A stretch of 64,000 nucleotides of DNA from Vesta saturnalis (taxonomy: Eukaryota > Arthropoda > Insecta > Coleoptera > Lampyridae), in NCBI GenBank assembly GCA_036346205.1, contig JARFJB010001166.1, positions 12,994,501 through 13,058,500 of the forward strand, given 5' to 3'. A program made the position numbers and the translations under genes. Within the stretch, counting starts at the first letter, position 1. Every line of letters starts with the position of its first letter. The notes under the pieces are model-generated. The model was not told the origin of the DNA. It saw only the letters and a program-made list of their open reading frames with translations, and did not search any database. Positions 28,967 to 40,310 of the stretch are shown piece by piece.

Positions 28967-29217
28967 TTGCTTTAAGAGCCGTTCAGGCGGTTATGTTCTC
29001 GAATAGAGAATTTCAGGTGTAATAATAAATTATTACAAAACAGGCAGGCGGGAGAGTATATTTGCAGAGAAGCGTTCTACAAATAGAAGTTTTCTATTTA
29101 TTGCTTTAAGAGCTGGTCAGGTGGTTATGTTCTCGAATTGAGAATTTCAGGTGTAATAAATTACAAACGGAAAGGCAGGCGAGTATTTGCAGAGAAGCGT
29201 TCTACAAATAAAAGTAA
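28967..29217 (+). repeat. Tandem repeat, two units of about 134 bp
   Basis: TTGCTTTAAGAGC at 28,967 and 29,101, each followed by GGTTATGTTCTCGAAT, AATTTCAGGTGTAATAA and GCAGAGAAGCGTTCTAC. Confidence 0.9.
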
Positions 29218-29529
29218 TTTAAAAGTGCCAAAATTTCGCTTATAAACCTTGCGAATGAGTGGGGTTTTTGGTAGGAAATGTCGCACGCAAAAGTGCTGAT
29301 TATTTACATTTATTTGGAACTGGAATAAAATGAATTATTATTAAAACATTATCTTAATAATTTTTATACAACTAATAATTAATTTATCTTACTCAATTTC
29401 TGGCTCATTACAACATGATACTAATAAATGCTACAAACCAATAAAGATCAATAAAGAGTTAAAAAGGAATTATAACAAAACACGTAACTCTACCCATTCA
29501 TTTATACATTGTTTATTCATTCTCTCTGT

Positions 29530-32500
29530 TACAGATAGCAATAAAACGTTTCAATGTGAATGTCTGAAGAAATTTTCAAGAAAAGACTCTCTACTGCGAC
29601 ATCAAAACAGTGTGTGTTGGATAAGTATTCCAACTACCCCTCCGTCAGCGATGCCGCAGACTGTACCGAAAACCGTACCGCAACCAAATACTTCCACTGC
29701 GAACAGAACAGAACATAGTCATATTGCTGAGCGTCTTGCACAACCTGGACCATCAGGGTTAAACAACTTAAAGAATAATGCGCAACACAGGCATGCTGAT
29801 GATTCCTTTGCAGAACCAGGACCATCGGGTTTGAACAACTCACGGAAGCGTAAGTCAAACCAAAGCAGCGAACCAGTACAAAAGAAACGTAGCAAAAGTG
29901 TTGAAATTGTGCACTGCACTGATTGTTCGATTGAAGTATGCTTATCAAGGACACCTTAGAAGCAATAGGCACAAATCAAATGTGTGTCTACTCGTTGATA
30001 CTGGGGTTGAAGTGATTCGAATCCATTTAAACAACGCGTTGTTTCGTTTAGACTATCGCCATGCAATACCTATACAGATGTGCAGACGTTTATGGGTTAC
30101 GTTAAAGTGAATGTTTTGAAACTAATACAAATTCCGTTGCAGAAATGTTGAGTTGTTTGGGCTGTACTTTCTGAACAGTAGAGAAAGTACTGAATTAAAG
30201 TCCTTTCAAACGAAATATGATATATTGAGTGTCGGGATGGTGTTGGAAGAGTATTTTCAAAGAGTAGTGGAAATCTTGGATGCTAAGCAATCAGAATTTC
30301 AGCATAAAGATTCTGGTAAGTGTGAGTTATGAGTAGTAGGGTATTATGTTTTTAATATATGTTGTTTTGTAGGGTGGTCGCTGGTGCATTTCGTATATTT
30401 AGAGGCAAACATGTTCAAATTTTCTCCCACTACGGGTTCATCCTATATGAATGTCACGCCTGAAATTTGGCGTAAACATGCCGTAGTGAATGTGAAGAAT
30501 AGTGATAATTGCTGCTTTGCGTGGGCTGTTGTATCAGCATTAGTGACACCGACGGGGTTGCCACAACGGACGACTTCTTACCCTGATTTCAGGACGTTAT
30601 TCAACTGGAATGGTGTAGAATTTCCTGTTAAGCTAACATTTTAACGTTTGAGTCTAACAATAATATCTCCATCAATGCTTATGGGCTGGAGGATACGTAT
30701 CGTGATGGTCAGCGTATTCCTAAGGTGGTTGGTCCTCTCTACTATACTAGAGTTAAACAACCTATTCATGTTAATTTATTTCTATTAGTCAGTAACCGAA
30801 CGGATAATAAGCATTATGTATGAATAAAAAATTTCTCTCATTTACTTAGCAACCAAATAAGCCGACGTAATGAAGCAAAATATTTTTGTGATTCATGTAC
30901 TCACTACTTTAGAACGTACGAGCAATTAACTCGACACGTGACTCATGATTGTAATTTCGTATCCACTAAATTACCCGGCGTAATGCAAAGAAAAGACAAA
31001 ACCGGGGAGTTCTATGCGGAAAATATACCTGCGCTTCGGAACTATTAAAAACAGATGTTTCCATCATTCGTAATATATGCAGATGTTGAAGCTCTATTAG
31101 TACCGGTAAATACGGCTGAACACGATCCCAAACAACCGTTCATGAAAAAAACGTGTAAACATGAACCATACTCATTCAGTTATTATATTAAGTGCGGTGT
31201 AAACGATGCTTGGTCCAAATTAAAACTTTATAGGGGGGTTAATGCCGCGGAGGTATCTATTACACGACTCGAGAGTGATGTGAAACGGATATATAATGCT
31301 CATTTGAAAACTGTTGTTCCAATATTACCACTAACTGATGAACAAAGTCGTTATTGTTATATACGCGACAAGCTTTTTACGGACGATTTTACAAATTCCA
31401 AAGTACAAGATCACTGCTATGTCACTGGTATATATCGTGGTGCGGCACATTCAAATTGCAATTTAAACTATCAATTACCTACATTTATACCAGTTTTTTT
31501 CCATCATCTCAGTGGTTATGATGTCCAACTGTTCATCAAACAGTTAGCGAGTGAAACTGAAGAAATTACCGTACTCCCGGTTAATAGTGAAAAGTATATA
31601 ACGTTCGGTAAGCATATTTATGTAGATGAATTCATTAACGGTCGCTGCCTTAGGGAAAATAAGTACATAAATTTGCGATTCGTTGATAGTTGTAGGTTCA
31701 TGGCGGCATCCTTAGATACTCTGTCTTATAATTTATCAGATGATCAATGAAGAGGGCAAGGAAATATTTTGGTGGTGATAATGACTTTAACTTAGTTAGA
31801 AAAAAAGGTAACTTCCCCTACGCATACGTAGACAATTTTAATAAATTAGACGATGTCACTGTACTTCCTATGACAAACTCTACGATAAAATGCGTAATGA
31901 AAATATATCCGATGAAGAATACTGTCGCGTTCTACTGGTGTGGGATCACTTCAAGTGCAATACACTCGGGGATTATGCTGACATATATTTAAAATCGGAC
32001 GTGGTGCTGTTGGCTAACGTGTTCGAAAACTTTAGGCGGCTACGTATAGACATGTATGGATTAGAACCAGCGCACAATATGTTACAATACCTGGATTTGC
32101 GTGGAATGCCATGTTAAAATGTACTTAAGTAGAGTTATGTACCACTTTTTTAAAAAAGGAATTCGTGGTGGAGTGAGTACTTGTGTTAAGCGAAGAAGTA
32201 TTCCTAACAACGAGTTTGTCCCAAATTATAACCCTAATCGTCCAAAAGTCTTTTTACAGTATTTAGATGCCACGAATTTATACGGAAGGAGTATGCAGCA
32301 ACACTTACCTCATGATGGGTTTATGTGGTTAACTGAAGAGGAAATTCAAAACCATACATAAACCTTAATACAACTCTTCGAAATCAACCCAAGAACAAAT
32401 TCGAAAAGGATTTCTTTAAAAGCATGAACAATGGCGTATTTGGTAAAACAATGGAGAATGTCGACAAAGAAGAGTAATAATGTTATTAACACATTGGGAA

Positions 32501-32660
32501 AATAACGGACGTCGCTTGGGTTTGCTTATCAAACACCACTCCATTACTCTTAGATCCACCAAGTTTCTGGACTGGTTCAAAATTGAATTGGGGTGACAGA
32601 CCGACACTAACATACTTCGATTTACTTTTATTTAAAAAATGCTGCACTTGAATTCATAAC
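29530..32660 (+). pseudogene. Protein-primed-type family B DNA polymerase, copy B (C-terminal end missing)
   Basis: Best copy of the polymerase. Zinc finger CECLKKFSRKDSLLRH at about 29,558; a linker with repeated QPGPSGLNN/EPGPSGLNN; a 57-bp intron 30,316-30,372 (GTAAGT...TAG) joining D-S-G to W-S; WRKHAVVNVKNSDNCCFAWA at about 30,470; second finger near 30,890; exonuclease motif I, YADVEALL (31,076), in an unbroken frame 31,055-31,750 that also holds the endonuclease VII-like DHCYVTG (31,408) and HHLSGYDVQ (31,504); YLKSDVVLLANVFENF near 31,987; motif A, DATNLYG near 32,267; motif B, MNNGVFGKTM near 32,426. It shares with copy A a TGA where Trp is usual in the YxWIKN segment (about 30,820) and a TAA just before the frame at 31,055. 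Motif C is not found; similarity ends by about 32,620. Inactive. Confidence 0.87.
30316..30372 (+). other. 57-bp intron in polymerase copy B
   Basis: The donor CTG/GTAAGT and acceptor TTTGTAG/GG join two segments that are adjacent in related polymerases. In copy A the donor has become GTAGGT. A spliceosomal intron implies nuclear expression at some time in its history. Confidence 0.65.
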
Positions 32661-32724
32661 ACTCACAATATTCGCCTTTTCTACCAGTTGACGTAATATG
32701 TTCTCCATTACATACAATTCTGGT

Positions 32725-33170
32725 GTCACATGTACTCCCTCTGCATTTATATCTTACCTTCCTTACTATTTCTACCGTCAAGGTTACCTGCTTCACCTTG
32801 ACCGCCACACTGCACGTTGGTTCAGCAATCGTACCGTTTCAAGGCATTCATTCACCGCGTTTCTGCAAGTTTGGCTGGATCTCGCCAATCACTGCAAGGA
32901 TGTCTCCTTGACCTTTCCGGCCCTAACATTTTCAAGGTCCCCCATTATCCAGGTTCACTCAATTACAATGTACTTCTCTTCTCACGTTTACCACTATTGC
33001 AAGGTTATCATTTTCAAGATTCACACACCCCCAAGGTTGTCATAACCTCAAGGTTCTCACACTTACAATGTCCTCCCCCTCTCACGTTTAACACGTTACC
33101 AAGGTTACACAATACGGATATCAATCATATCAGCCTTCAAGGTTAACTATTCATATCTTTTTGCAAGGTC
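32725..33170 (+). repeat. CAAGG motif array, unit B
   Basis: Counterpart of 16,090-16,520 with the same spacing pattern plus an added short segment near 32,920-32,950 (CATTTTCAAGGTCCCCC). About ten CAAGG on the plus strand and two CCTTG. Confidence 0.65.
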
Positions 33171-33235
33171 AGTTCTTTCTTTAAAAGTAGGGGTAACTAC
33201 ATTTATAGTAGCGTGTTATTTCCAACAGTGTCAGT

Positions 33236-33811
33236 ATATCTGCTAGCCCAGTACAAAACAATTGGGATGATAGGGAGTGCTACCAACCATTATCACTTTT
33301 TAATCTGAGTGTGCGGCGAGCATGTGAATTAATTTCAAACTGGGTGCAATTTGAAAAAAACGGACTACTGCCTTCTACGACATTAGAAGCGCTAAAGAAT
33401 ACGTATGAAGATGTGCAGTGGAATACTGAATGGTTTGCCAACCTAGTTAAACGAATTCGCTACTTCCACCAATATGCCTTCATGGGTAATTTGGCATATT
33501 ATTCAAAGACATTTTCCCTTCATACTCGTTATCATCTTGTTGGCCATATGCATTTATGCTATGACTGCTACAAAGCATTGCAACCAAGTGAATACCGAGT
33601 TATTGACCACCACACACATATGGATAGATGGGTCGCAATTTACCACATGTCACACCAAGAATACTGGTGCTCATCGTGTACAGCGCCCCTAACCATGCTG
33701 CACGAGGTATATGAAGATGATTCATGCATCCTCTGCGGTGAAGTGTATTATAATAAATTATTTTCTGTTAGTATCTTACTGTGTTCTGCGGTGAGCAGAT
33801 GTGTAACGTGA
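33236..33811 (+). pseudogene. Cysteine-rich protein of unit B
   Basis: An open frame of about 190 codons. The ATG seen in unit A is ATA here (33,236), so the start is lost or moved. It contains RRACELISNWVQFEK, a middle region rich in aromatic residues, and the three CxxC pairs CYDC (about 33,561), CSSC (33,669) and CILC (33,729), suggesting zinc binding. The frame runs into the region before the BIR frame, which begins in another frame near 33,781, so the two may once have been one protein or two overlapping ones. Family not recognised with certainty; an insect-virus NS3-like protein is a hypothesis. Confidence 0.55.
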
Positions 33812-34101
33812 GACCAACATTTTATTATCCTTACTATTACAATTGTTTCGATAAACGTTTACTTACGTATCGAACATGGTCTGGAGTTCATTCACCTCCA
33901 TCGCTTGCAGCAGCAGGGTTCATTTCCATATCTTCAGACGATACAGTTGCAAGCTTCATGTGTGGAGTTCGAATAAACCAATGGCAACCATCTGACACGC
34001 CGCTACAGGAACATCTCCGATGGGCACCACATTGCACGTACGCTCAATTACTTGCACCACGTCCACGCAGAAGTGGAATGGACCTTCTGCACTTGTACTA
34101 A
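33781..34101 (+). pseudogene. BIR (IAP-type) domain protein, unit B
   Basis: Same domain as in unit A: RLLTYRTWSGVHSPPS at about 33,858, LAAAGFISISSDD, FMCGVRINQW, EHLRWAPHC. The first zinc-ligand Cys is Ser (ASFMC). The tail diverges from copy A after PRPRR because of a small deletion near 34,070, which shifts the final Cys-rich stretch out of frame. Caspase-inhibitor function is the family expectation, but it is unlikely for this copy. Confidence 0.75.
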
Positions 34102-34254
34102 ATCAAAATGTTTTATTCCCAGGGAAAATCATATATCTGAGTAATAAACTGATGGCATTTGTACATACAACAAATAAATATATTAACATATCATTATCTT
34201 TTTTTTTATTTGGTTCTAAGTGTGGTATCAGAGAAGTGTAAAAAATTACATGAG

Positions 34255-34480
34255 CAAGCCTTGAAAAAGTGAGATGGCTATCTAAGTAGGTAGGGTGCGC
34301 AAGTAGCCTTGAGAATGTGTTGAGTGTTAGTGACATACGCATGTTGTTTCACCTTGGAGTTGTGGTACTCTTAGAAATGTGCCACCTTGGGAAAGTTGTG
34401 TATCAACAGGGCCTACTTCTTTCGCAACCTTGAGCCGGTGGGACCTTGAAATTGTGGGACCTTGGAATTGTGGTGTGTTC
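34255..34480 (+). repeat. CCTTG motif array, unit B
   Basis: Seven CCTTG motifs between 34,258 and 34,465, some in a repeated GGGACCTTG-AAATTGT context, inverted relative to 32,725-33,170. Confidence 0.65.
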
Positions 34481-34535
34481 CAAAAGTCTCCAATCTTACC
34501 TACTATCACTTCTCGTGACAGTTCAGAAGCCGCAA

Positions 34536-34632
34536 CTTATTCGGCGTGTGTGTGTGCGTGCGTGGGTGTGTGTGTGTGTGAGAGAGTGCGTGTGTGCGTG
34601 CGTGCGTGCGTGCGTGCGTGTGTGTGTGTGTG
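34536..34632 (+). repeat. GT/GTGC microsatellite
   Basis: Interrupted (GT)n with GTGC and GAGA variants, replacing the (TA)n tract of unit A at the homologous site. Confidence 0.95.
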
Positions 34633-34966
34633 ATCGTGACATCCGCGTGTTGAACTCCTTGTATCAACGTCACCCGCTAAATATGCATCTACTTTCGATT
34701 CAAATTTATATTAGACTTAAGAACCAACTATCAGATAGCTTCACCCTTACCGGAAGTTAAATTTGAAAACAACTGAAACGGTGTGTATATTTTGTCACAG
34801 TAAACAAAAAGTGGGAGTGTTCGAATAGATACTTTGTTTATGTGTTGCAGTCAACATGGTCTAATTTAAAACGCATTTTAATATATTTCCTACTGCTGTA
34901 AGTAATTACAACAGGTGTATCTTCTTTTTTTGGAAAGTATGCATTGGAACCACAAAACGTAGCTTA

Positions 34967-35160
34967 GAAGATATGAGATTGTGTAGATTGGGTCAACCAG
35001 AGAAATCTGTGCTGGCTGCACATGCTTTAAATTATTTAAATCGTGACAGTCAATTTGATAATATGGAAATATTGTTAAGACAAACTCATTATTATGTTCG
35101 TTTACAACGTGAAGCTATTCAGATATATAAACATGTAGTTAACTTCAATAGGTAATAAGA
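34967..35160 (+). pseudogene. Penelope-like GIY-YIG tail, unit B
   Basis: A 60-residue frame (LGQPEKSVLAAHALNY, QREAIQIYKH) almost identical to that at 18,033-18,225. It is followed by 3' non-coding sequence to about 35,620 that reappears inverted near 18,720-19,190. Confidence 0.8.
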
Positions 35161-35640
35161 AAAACCCCGTTTAAGTAAGCTTTGGCATCTTATAAATAAA
35201 AAAGGCGCAATGTTACGTCTTAATTTTAGCTTTTAGTTTGTCTAGGATTTTTGCTGTTTCGTCTTTGACCTCAAAGTAAATGCTTTACCAATTAAATATG
35301 TTAAGTTACCACAGCTTTACAAAATTTTAATATATGTAGTTAAAATCATATTAAACGTACACATTGTTTTCACTATACAATAACAGTTACAGTTATTAAC
35401 CAAATTTCTCTGTTAAATCTGATAAGATATTTAATTGGTAGTAAGTTTCTATTTGTGAATGTTTTTATCAATTTCAAATTAAAGTTTTTCACAACTTCAG
35501 GCTTACATTGTAACTTGATTAAATTTTGTGAAATTAGTTTTTTGATTATGACATTATTAACTGCTAGCCTTCGTCCGTTAGAGGGTGTTCTGATTTGTCA
35601 TCTTCCAGTCAATTTAAAAATATTTAATTTATTATAGATC

Positions 35641-36325
35641 GAGCTAATCTGTACTAAAATGAAATAAAATTAGATTCCATAGTTTATAAGTTTATCGAAT
35701 TGTTATATGCAGGCTTATTGTTGTGTTTTTATATTTAATAAATTTATTTTAACATCTCAAGTAATTTTTAAAGATCACAACTGTAATTGTTATCAAAGCA
35801 TATAAATTTATGTAAAGATAATTAAAAAAAAATACACGATTTAGCATACCTACCTAAAAGATAAGTAGTTTAATTACAAAGCAATATATTTTGCTCTTAG
35901 AAATTACCTTTACATTTGTTAAGGACATGCTGCACAATTTCTTAAACGATATAGGTTACGAAATTGAATCAATATCGCTCAGGGTAGTTAAATTTTTTCC
36001 CTCAAGAGGGCGCCCTGATATCTTAACAAACCGAGTGTTAATGGTAACAACTGTGATGGTAACAGGTATTACCCCAATAATGCGGCGTCGTTCATAATTT
36101 TCTTGTCATATGCATGAGCAAACGTCAAATACGAAGACACCTGCGCAGAAACCGAATATTGCATTAAAAAGAAATGGAATAATGATATGAGTGAGAAGTA
36201 GATATTATGTTCCGTCCACAAAATGTAGTGTTGTTTATTGTTTTCTAACCTCATTTTTCGTGCAAGTTGTATTTGTAATCCACAGTAATATGTATTAATA
36301 TAATATATTGATTTAGTTCGTTGCT
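35641..36325. other. Unassigned AT-rich DNA
   Basis: No recognisable coding frame. Its right part is probably the 5' non-coding part of the next transposon, but no terminal inverted repeat was identified. Confidence 0.4.
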
Positions 36326-36329
36326 TATA

Positions 36330-37755
36330 ATGAGCGATGCGAGTACATCGTCTGATAGTACATCAACCATTCCAGCAAAGAAGCGGCGTGTCTTATCGCA
36401 AGATGACCGCGAAATTATTTGGAATGTGTATCAGTTTCATAAAAATATGAATGAAGGTATACCATTATTGTACGATTAACATCTGTCAGTTTTTTCACGA
36501 TTACATTTCTTTACAGTTAACGTTCTTGATATCGTTGTGAAAGCAACTGGAGTATCTAAAAGTACCGTCGTTAGAATTATTAGAAAAGGGAGTGCAATTC
36601 AACGTGGTGAAATAGAATCGTTCAAGACTTCTAATAAAAGAATGAAAACCGCACCAAGATCATCTGTCGATAATTGTGGGGAACAAGTCATTCGACGCAT
36701 TGCACACAATTTTCATGTCACGGAGAAACGACGACCAACCGTCAATGCTATCTATAATATTATTAAAGATGACGAATCCATCGGTTTCTCTGGGAAGGAA
36801 ACGTCTTTAAGAAGATTATTAAATAAAATAGGTTTTAAATGGACGACAACCGTTGATAATCTTAAATGTTTATTGGAACGATACGATATACGATCTTTAC
36901 GTTGTGCTTATATACGAGCAATAACAAAGTATCGAAGAGCAGGGGGGCCCATTGTGTATACAGATGAAACATATGCATCGCATACGCCACATTCCTGGGT
37001 AGATGATTCCAACGAAGGTTTAAAATGCCCAACCGGTAATGGTCAACGTCTCATAATAGTACATGCTGGTGGTGAAATGGGATTTATCAAGAATGCCCTC
37101 TTAGTTTTTAAATTGGGCTCAAAAACAGGTGATTATCACGACGATATGAACTTTATTAATTATAAACGATGGATTGAGCACCAGTTATTACCGAATTTGC
37201 TCGAAAAATCAGTTATTGTTATGGATAATGTAAGTTATCACAGCACATTACCAGTTAAACATCCAACTTTTAGCAGTAAAAAAATGGAAATGATAACTTG
37301 GTTACAAGAATGAGGGATCGTACTTGATGAATCCCAAACAAAAGTGGAGCTGTATGATTTAATAAAATGTAATAAACCGAGCTACACGGAATATTCAATT
37401 GATGCTATATTTGCGAAACGTGGTCACTCTGTATGTCGACTACCTCCATACCACCCGGAGCTAAATCCAATAGAAAAAATATGGGCCATTGTAAAAGCTT
37501 GGGTGGCATCTAGAAACACAACTTTTTTAATTAGTCGATGTTGAAAAACTAACTAGTGAAAAGTGTTCGATGGATTTGGAGAGCCGCTGGCAAGAAGTGT
37601 GCCGTCATGTTAAAGAAATTGAAGAGGAATACATTAAAAAAGAGCACATTATGGATGTCGTTTGTGAGAAATTGATTATACGTAGGAGTGGAGACTCGTC
37701 GGATGCATCTGATTTTACATCAGATTATGATAACGAAGAAATAAGTGTAGAGTAA
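36330..37755 (+). pseudogene. IS630-Tc1-mariner transposase with DD82E spacing (Sailor-like)
   Basis: Cut-and-paste transposase with a two-exon gene. Exon 1 is 36,330-36,456 (a Ser/Thr-rich start, then KKRRVLSQDDREIIWNVY), a 60-bp intron is 36,457-36,516 (GTATAC...TTACAG), and exon 2 starts at 36,517. Helix-turn-helix segments follow (KATGVSKSTVVRIIR, then SLRRLLNKIGFKW). Catalytic residues: YTDETY (about 36,960), VMDNVSYHS (about 37,219), and Glu in ELNPIEKIW (about 37,470). I count 82 residues between the second Asp and the Glu. Damage: one TGA at 37,311 and a frameshift in the T run near 37,530. The C-terminal acidic tail (SGDSSDASDF) ends at TAA 37,755. It is close to intact. Assignment to the DD82E/Sailor group rests on spacing. 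Confidence 0.85.
36457..36516 (+). other. 60-bp intron in the DD82E transposase gene
   Basis: GT-AG ends; removing it keeps the helix-turn-helix frame continuous (codon split 1/2). Confidence 0.7.
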
Positions 37756-39185
37756 TTGTGTAATATTTTATTGTATTTATATTGTTAATTTCACATTGCA
37801 CATGTGTTGTTCATGTTCTTAGATATGTTTCTAAGGCACTTTAACTTCTTAAGCACTTTTTAAACACTTAGTCTATGATCTACCAACATAACGTCTTCGT
37901 ACCATAACCCTTTTATAGTTCGCAGAGTTTTTATGCATTGTACCAATTATTATACATGTTCTACGCATTAGAATGATTGTGCTCCATGTAATCAATATCT
38001 GTTATGTGTTTAATTGCTTAATTACATTGATTTATATGTGAAATTTCTTATTTATCCTTAACACACTAATATGTATCGTGTTGACCTTTTTAACATGCTA
38101 CTGCCATAGCTCAATGCTTTTATGAATACAACATCATTGTGTAAACCCCATAAAACCTGTTTTGTTGTATAAAAACCATCTGTTTATATTCGTATACTAT
38201 ATTTTCCTCATAACAAATTATATAACTTCTACTTTATTTGAACTTGCATACTATCTAATATTTGAATTCGATAAAACTCTACCCTCTCTATTACACCTGT
38301 TTATAACCATCGCAGTATAAAACTGTTTAGACACGAATTATTTACCTTTAGAACTGTGGTTAATAATTAAAATGCGAATTACAACGTTTCCGAGTAAATT
38401 TATGAACAACATAACCTTATATTTCACTTTTCACAATTCAATAAATGTTTTTTTTTTGTTCAAATTGTCCTAATTATAAAATATAAACATCATAATTAAG
38501 AGGTTATTAACTAAAAAATGTACAAAACGTAACTTTTACTTTTTTTAAAAAAACTAATATTTTCCGGTTGAATAGTACACGGTCACGTGATTTTTTTTCG
38601 CGCAGCTTGGTCACAGCATAAAAAACAATCGGCAGAACAACTCTCAGGCGGTGCCTTTGATCTAGTTTGCGTTAGAATTTGACCTTGAGGACGCCATTAC
38701 GTGCTAAAAGACAGGTCCTCCTTCTTTTATCTATGCAGGTCCTGACTCAAAATAATCTTATTTCCAAGGTTAGTTTATAAAAACCGCATTTTAAATGTAT
38801 AATGTATCCGTAATTTTATTTGTAAGGAAATAAAAGAAGTAATATAGAAATGATTATAATTTATAAAAGATTATATTTATTACTGATTACGCCATATAAT
38901 TAATTTATTTTTGTTGGTACATTTAAAATTTTTATTTATATTTTTAAAGTGTAATAAAGTCGTACTCTTAACTATAATTTAATAATAATTGCTTTGGGGA
39001 ATTTTGGACAGGGTTGATCATATGGTATCAAATTGCAAATATCTAAAAATCTGTTACATATATTTGATTTAACAATGAACGACTCAAAATTTCTTTGAAA
39101 TATAACTTCAATTTGAGTAATAAAATTAACAAAATCGTTATGGGGCATTTGTAAATTTCAAAAACATCACCGTGAGCATTTTCAT
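37756..39185. other. Unassigned AT-rich DNA
   Basis: No coding similarity on either strand. It probably contains the 3' end of the DD82E element and the 3' flank of the P-like element on the opposite strand. Confidence 0.4.
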
Positions 39186-39190
39186 ATGCT

Positions 39191-40310
39191 TTAAAAAGCA
39201 AAAAGAGAAGTGTCGTCTAGTTCATCATGCGCTTTAGAATAATTAATGCATATGTCACAGCTATGATGTTCAAGAGATTTTTCAGCAATAACCACATATA
39301 TACCGAATAAAGTTTTCTCCAAAATGTCATTTTTCTGGTAATCTAAATTAATTAATCTATTTATATCTAAGGGGTTTGTCATAGTTACTGGTGTCTCTGT
39401 TACTGATATATCCTTTAATTTCATTAATGGTGGATCAGAATCGGCTTCGCAATTTTCGGTCCCTGAATGAAACAAATTTACACATTGTAATTTTCTAAAT
39501 GAACGTTGGAACTGAATTGGCGTTGGATTTATAGAATTTCCATTTAGTTGGCGTATTTTGCCAAAATGGTTTTCCAAGGCATCTTGATTTAATCTTCTTG
39601 TAAAAAGATAGTCGTAATTAGCAGCTTTCAAATTATCCCATAGGTTCAAAATACTTTTAATTGAAACCTTTAAACATTTCAGAAATTTCATTCTGTTGGT
39701 AACATTAACGTTATTTTTATCTCTTAACTCTAGCCTTTGGAAAAACGGAAACAGTCATTTAAAAACTCTAATTGATAATCAAGTCCTTTAAAAGCTGCAT
39801 TATATTTTTCGAAGCTGAAGTTTGTGACGAATTTAAAATGTCAAACAACTTGTCCATTCTTTCTACAAATTCTGAAGTTTTCATAGCTTCTGAAGGAAGG
39901 TATCCAAATCTAATATACAAATTCATGCTGGACACACACTGGCACTAAAAACTTGGGCTGCAAATTTCACTTTCATTTTTCAAAATTTGATGGTGTAATA
40001 TGAGAATCACATAATTTTGGTGCCGCTCTATTGGATATTTTTGTCATGCTCGTAAAACATTTTAATAAATTTCCAAGAGATCACGTGGTTGTCAATGTAG
40101 AAATCATATTTCATTAGCATATTTCTCATGACTTTTATGATATGAGGAATATCAAACATATATACAATTTTTGATCATTAATAGTAAAAAGGATTGATCT
40201 GAACTAACATTTAATAATTTAGCTAACTGTACATTATTAGACCCCATATCTGTCGTCAAGGCACAAAGTTTTAAGCCCAGATAATTTGACTTATGTACTG
40301 CCTCTGAAAT
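39191..40310 (-). pseudogene. P-element/THAP9-like transposase remnant
   Basis: Read on the minus strand. The best frame is 39,691-39,191: TRRLNQDALENHFGKIR, then NPTPIQFQRSFRKLQ, both typical of the C-terminal half of P-element-type transposases. The upstream sequence (about 40,220 to 39,720) continues in broken frames with FDIPHIIKVMRN, matching the central FDVPHLxKxxRN segment. The N-terminal THAP zinc finger and first catalytic region were not found, and stops are frequent upstream. It would cut and paste P-type DNA but is inactive here. The 31-bp style inverted ends were not located. Confidence 0.8.

Larger units (their letters stand above)
26941..29416. other. Unrecognised region with two tandem-repeat blocks
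   Basis: No protein family recognised. It contains a short GC-rich minus-strand frame at 27,232-27,348, splice-donor-like CAG/GTAAGTTT at 27,514 (plus), and two unrelated minisatellite blocks. The mix of tandem repeats and short spliced-looking segments would fit the 5' leader of a retroelement, but that is only inference. Confidence 0.4.
29417..35640 (+). mobile_element. Virus-like unit B (second copy)
   Basis: Same gene order and orientation as 12,872-18,230, with better-preserved coding sequence: one 231-residue polymerase segment without breaks and a 166-residue cysteine-rich frame. It retains about 250 bases near 34,635-34,860 that are missing in unit A. The Penelope tail extends farther here, to GATTTGTCATCTTCCAG near 35,610. 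It is about 16.5 kb from unit A. Confidence 0.7.

Noticed and set aside
28295..29217. CRISPR-like array
   Set aside because: Few long tandem units without regular short repeats and unique spacers, in a eukaryotic setting.
34379..34760. Frames across the GT microsatellite of unit B
   Set aside because: Caused by the simple repeat; absent from unit A.
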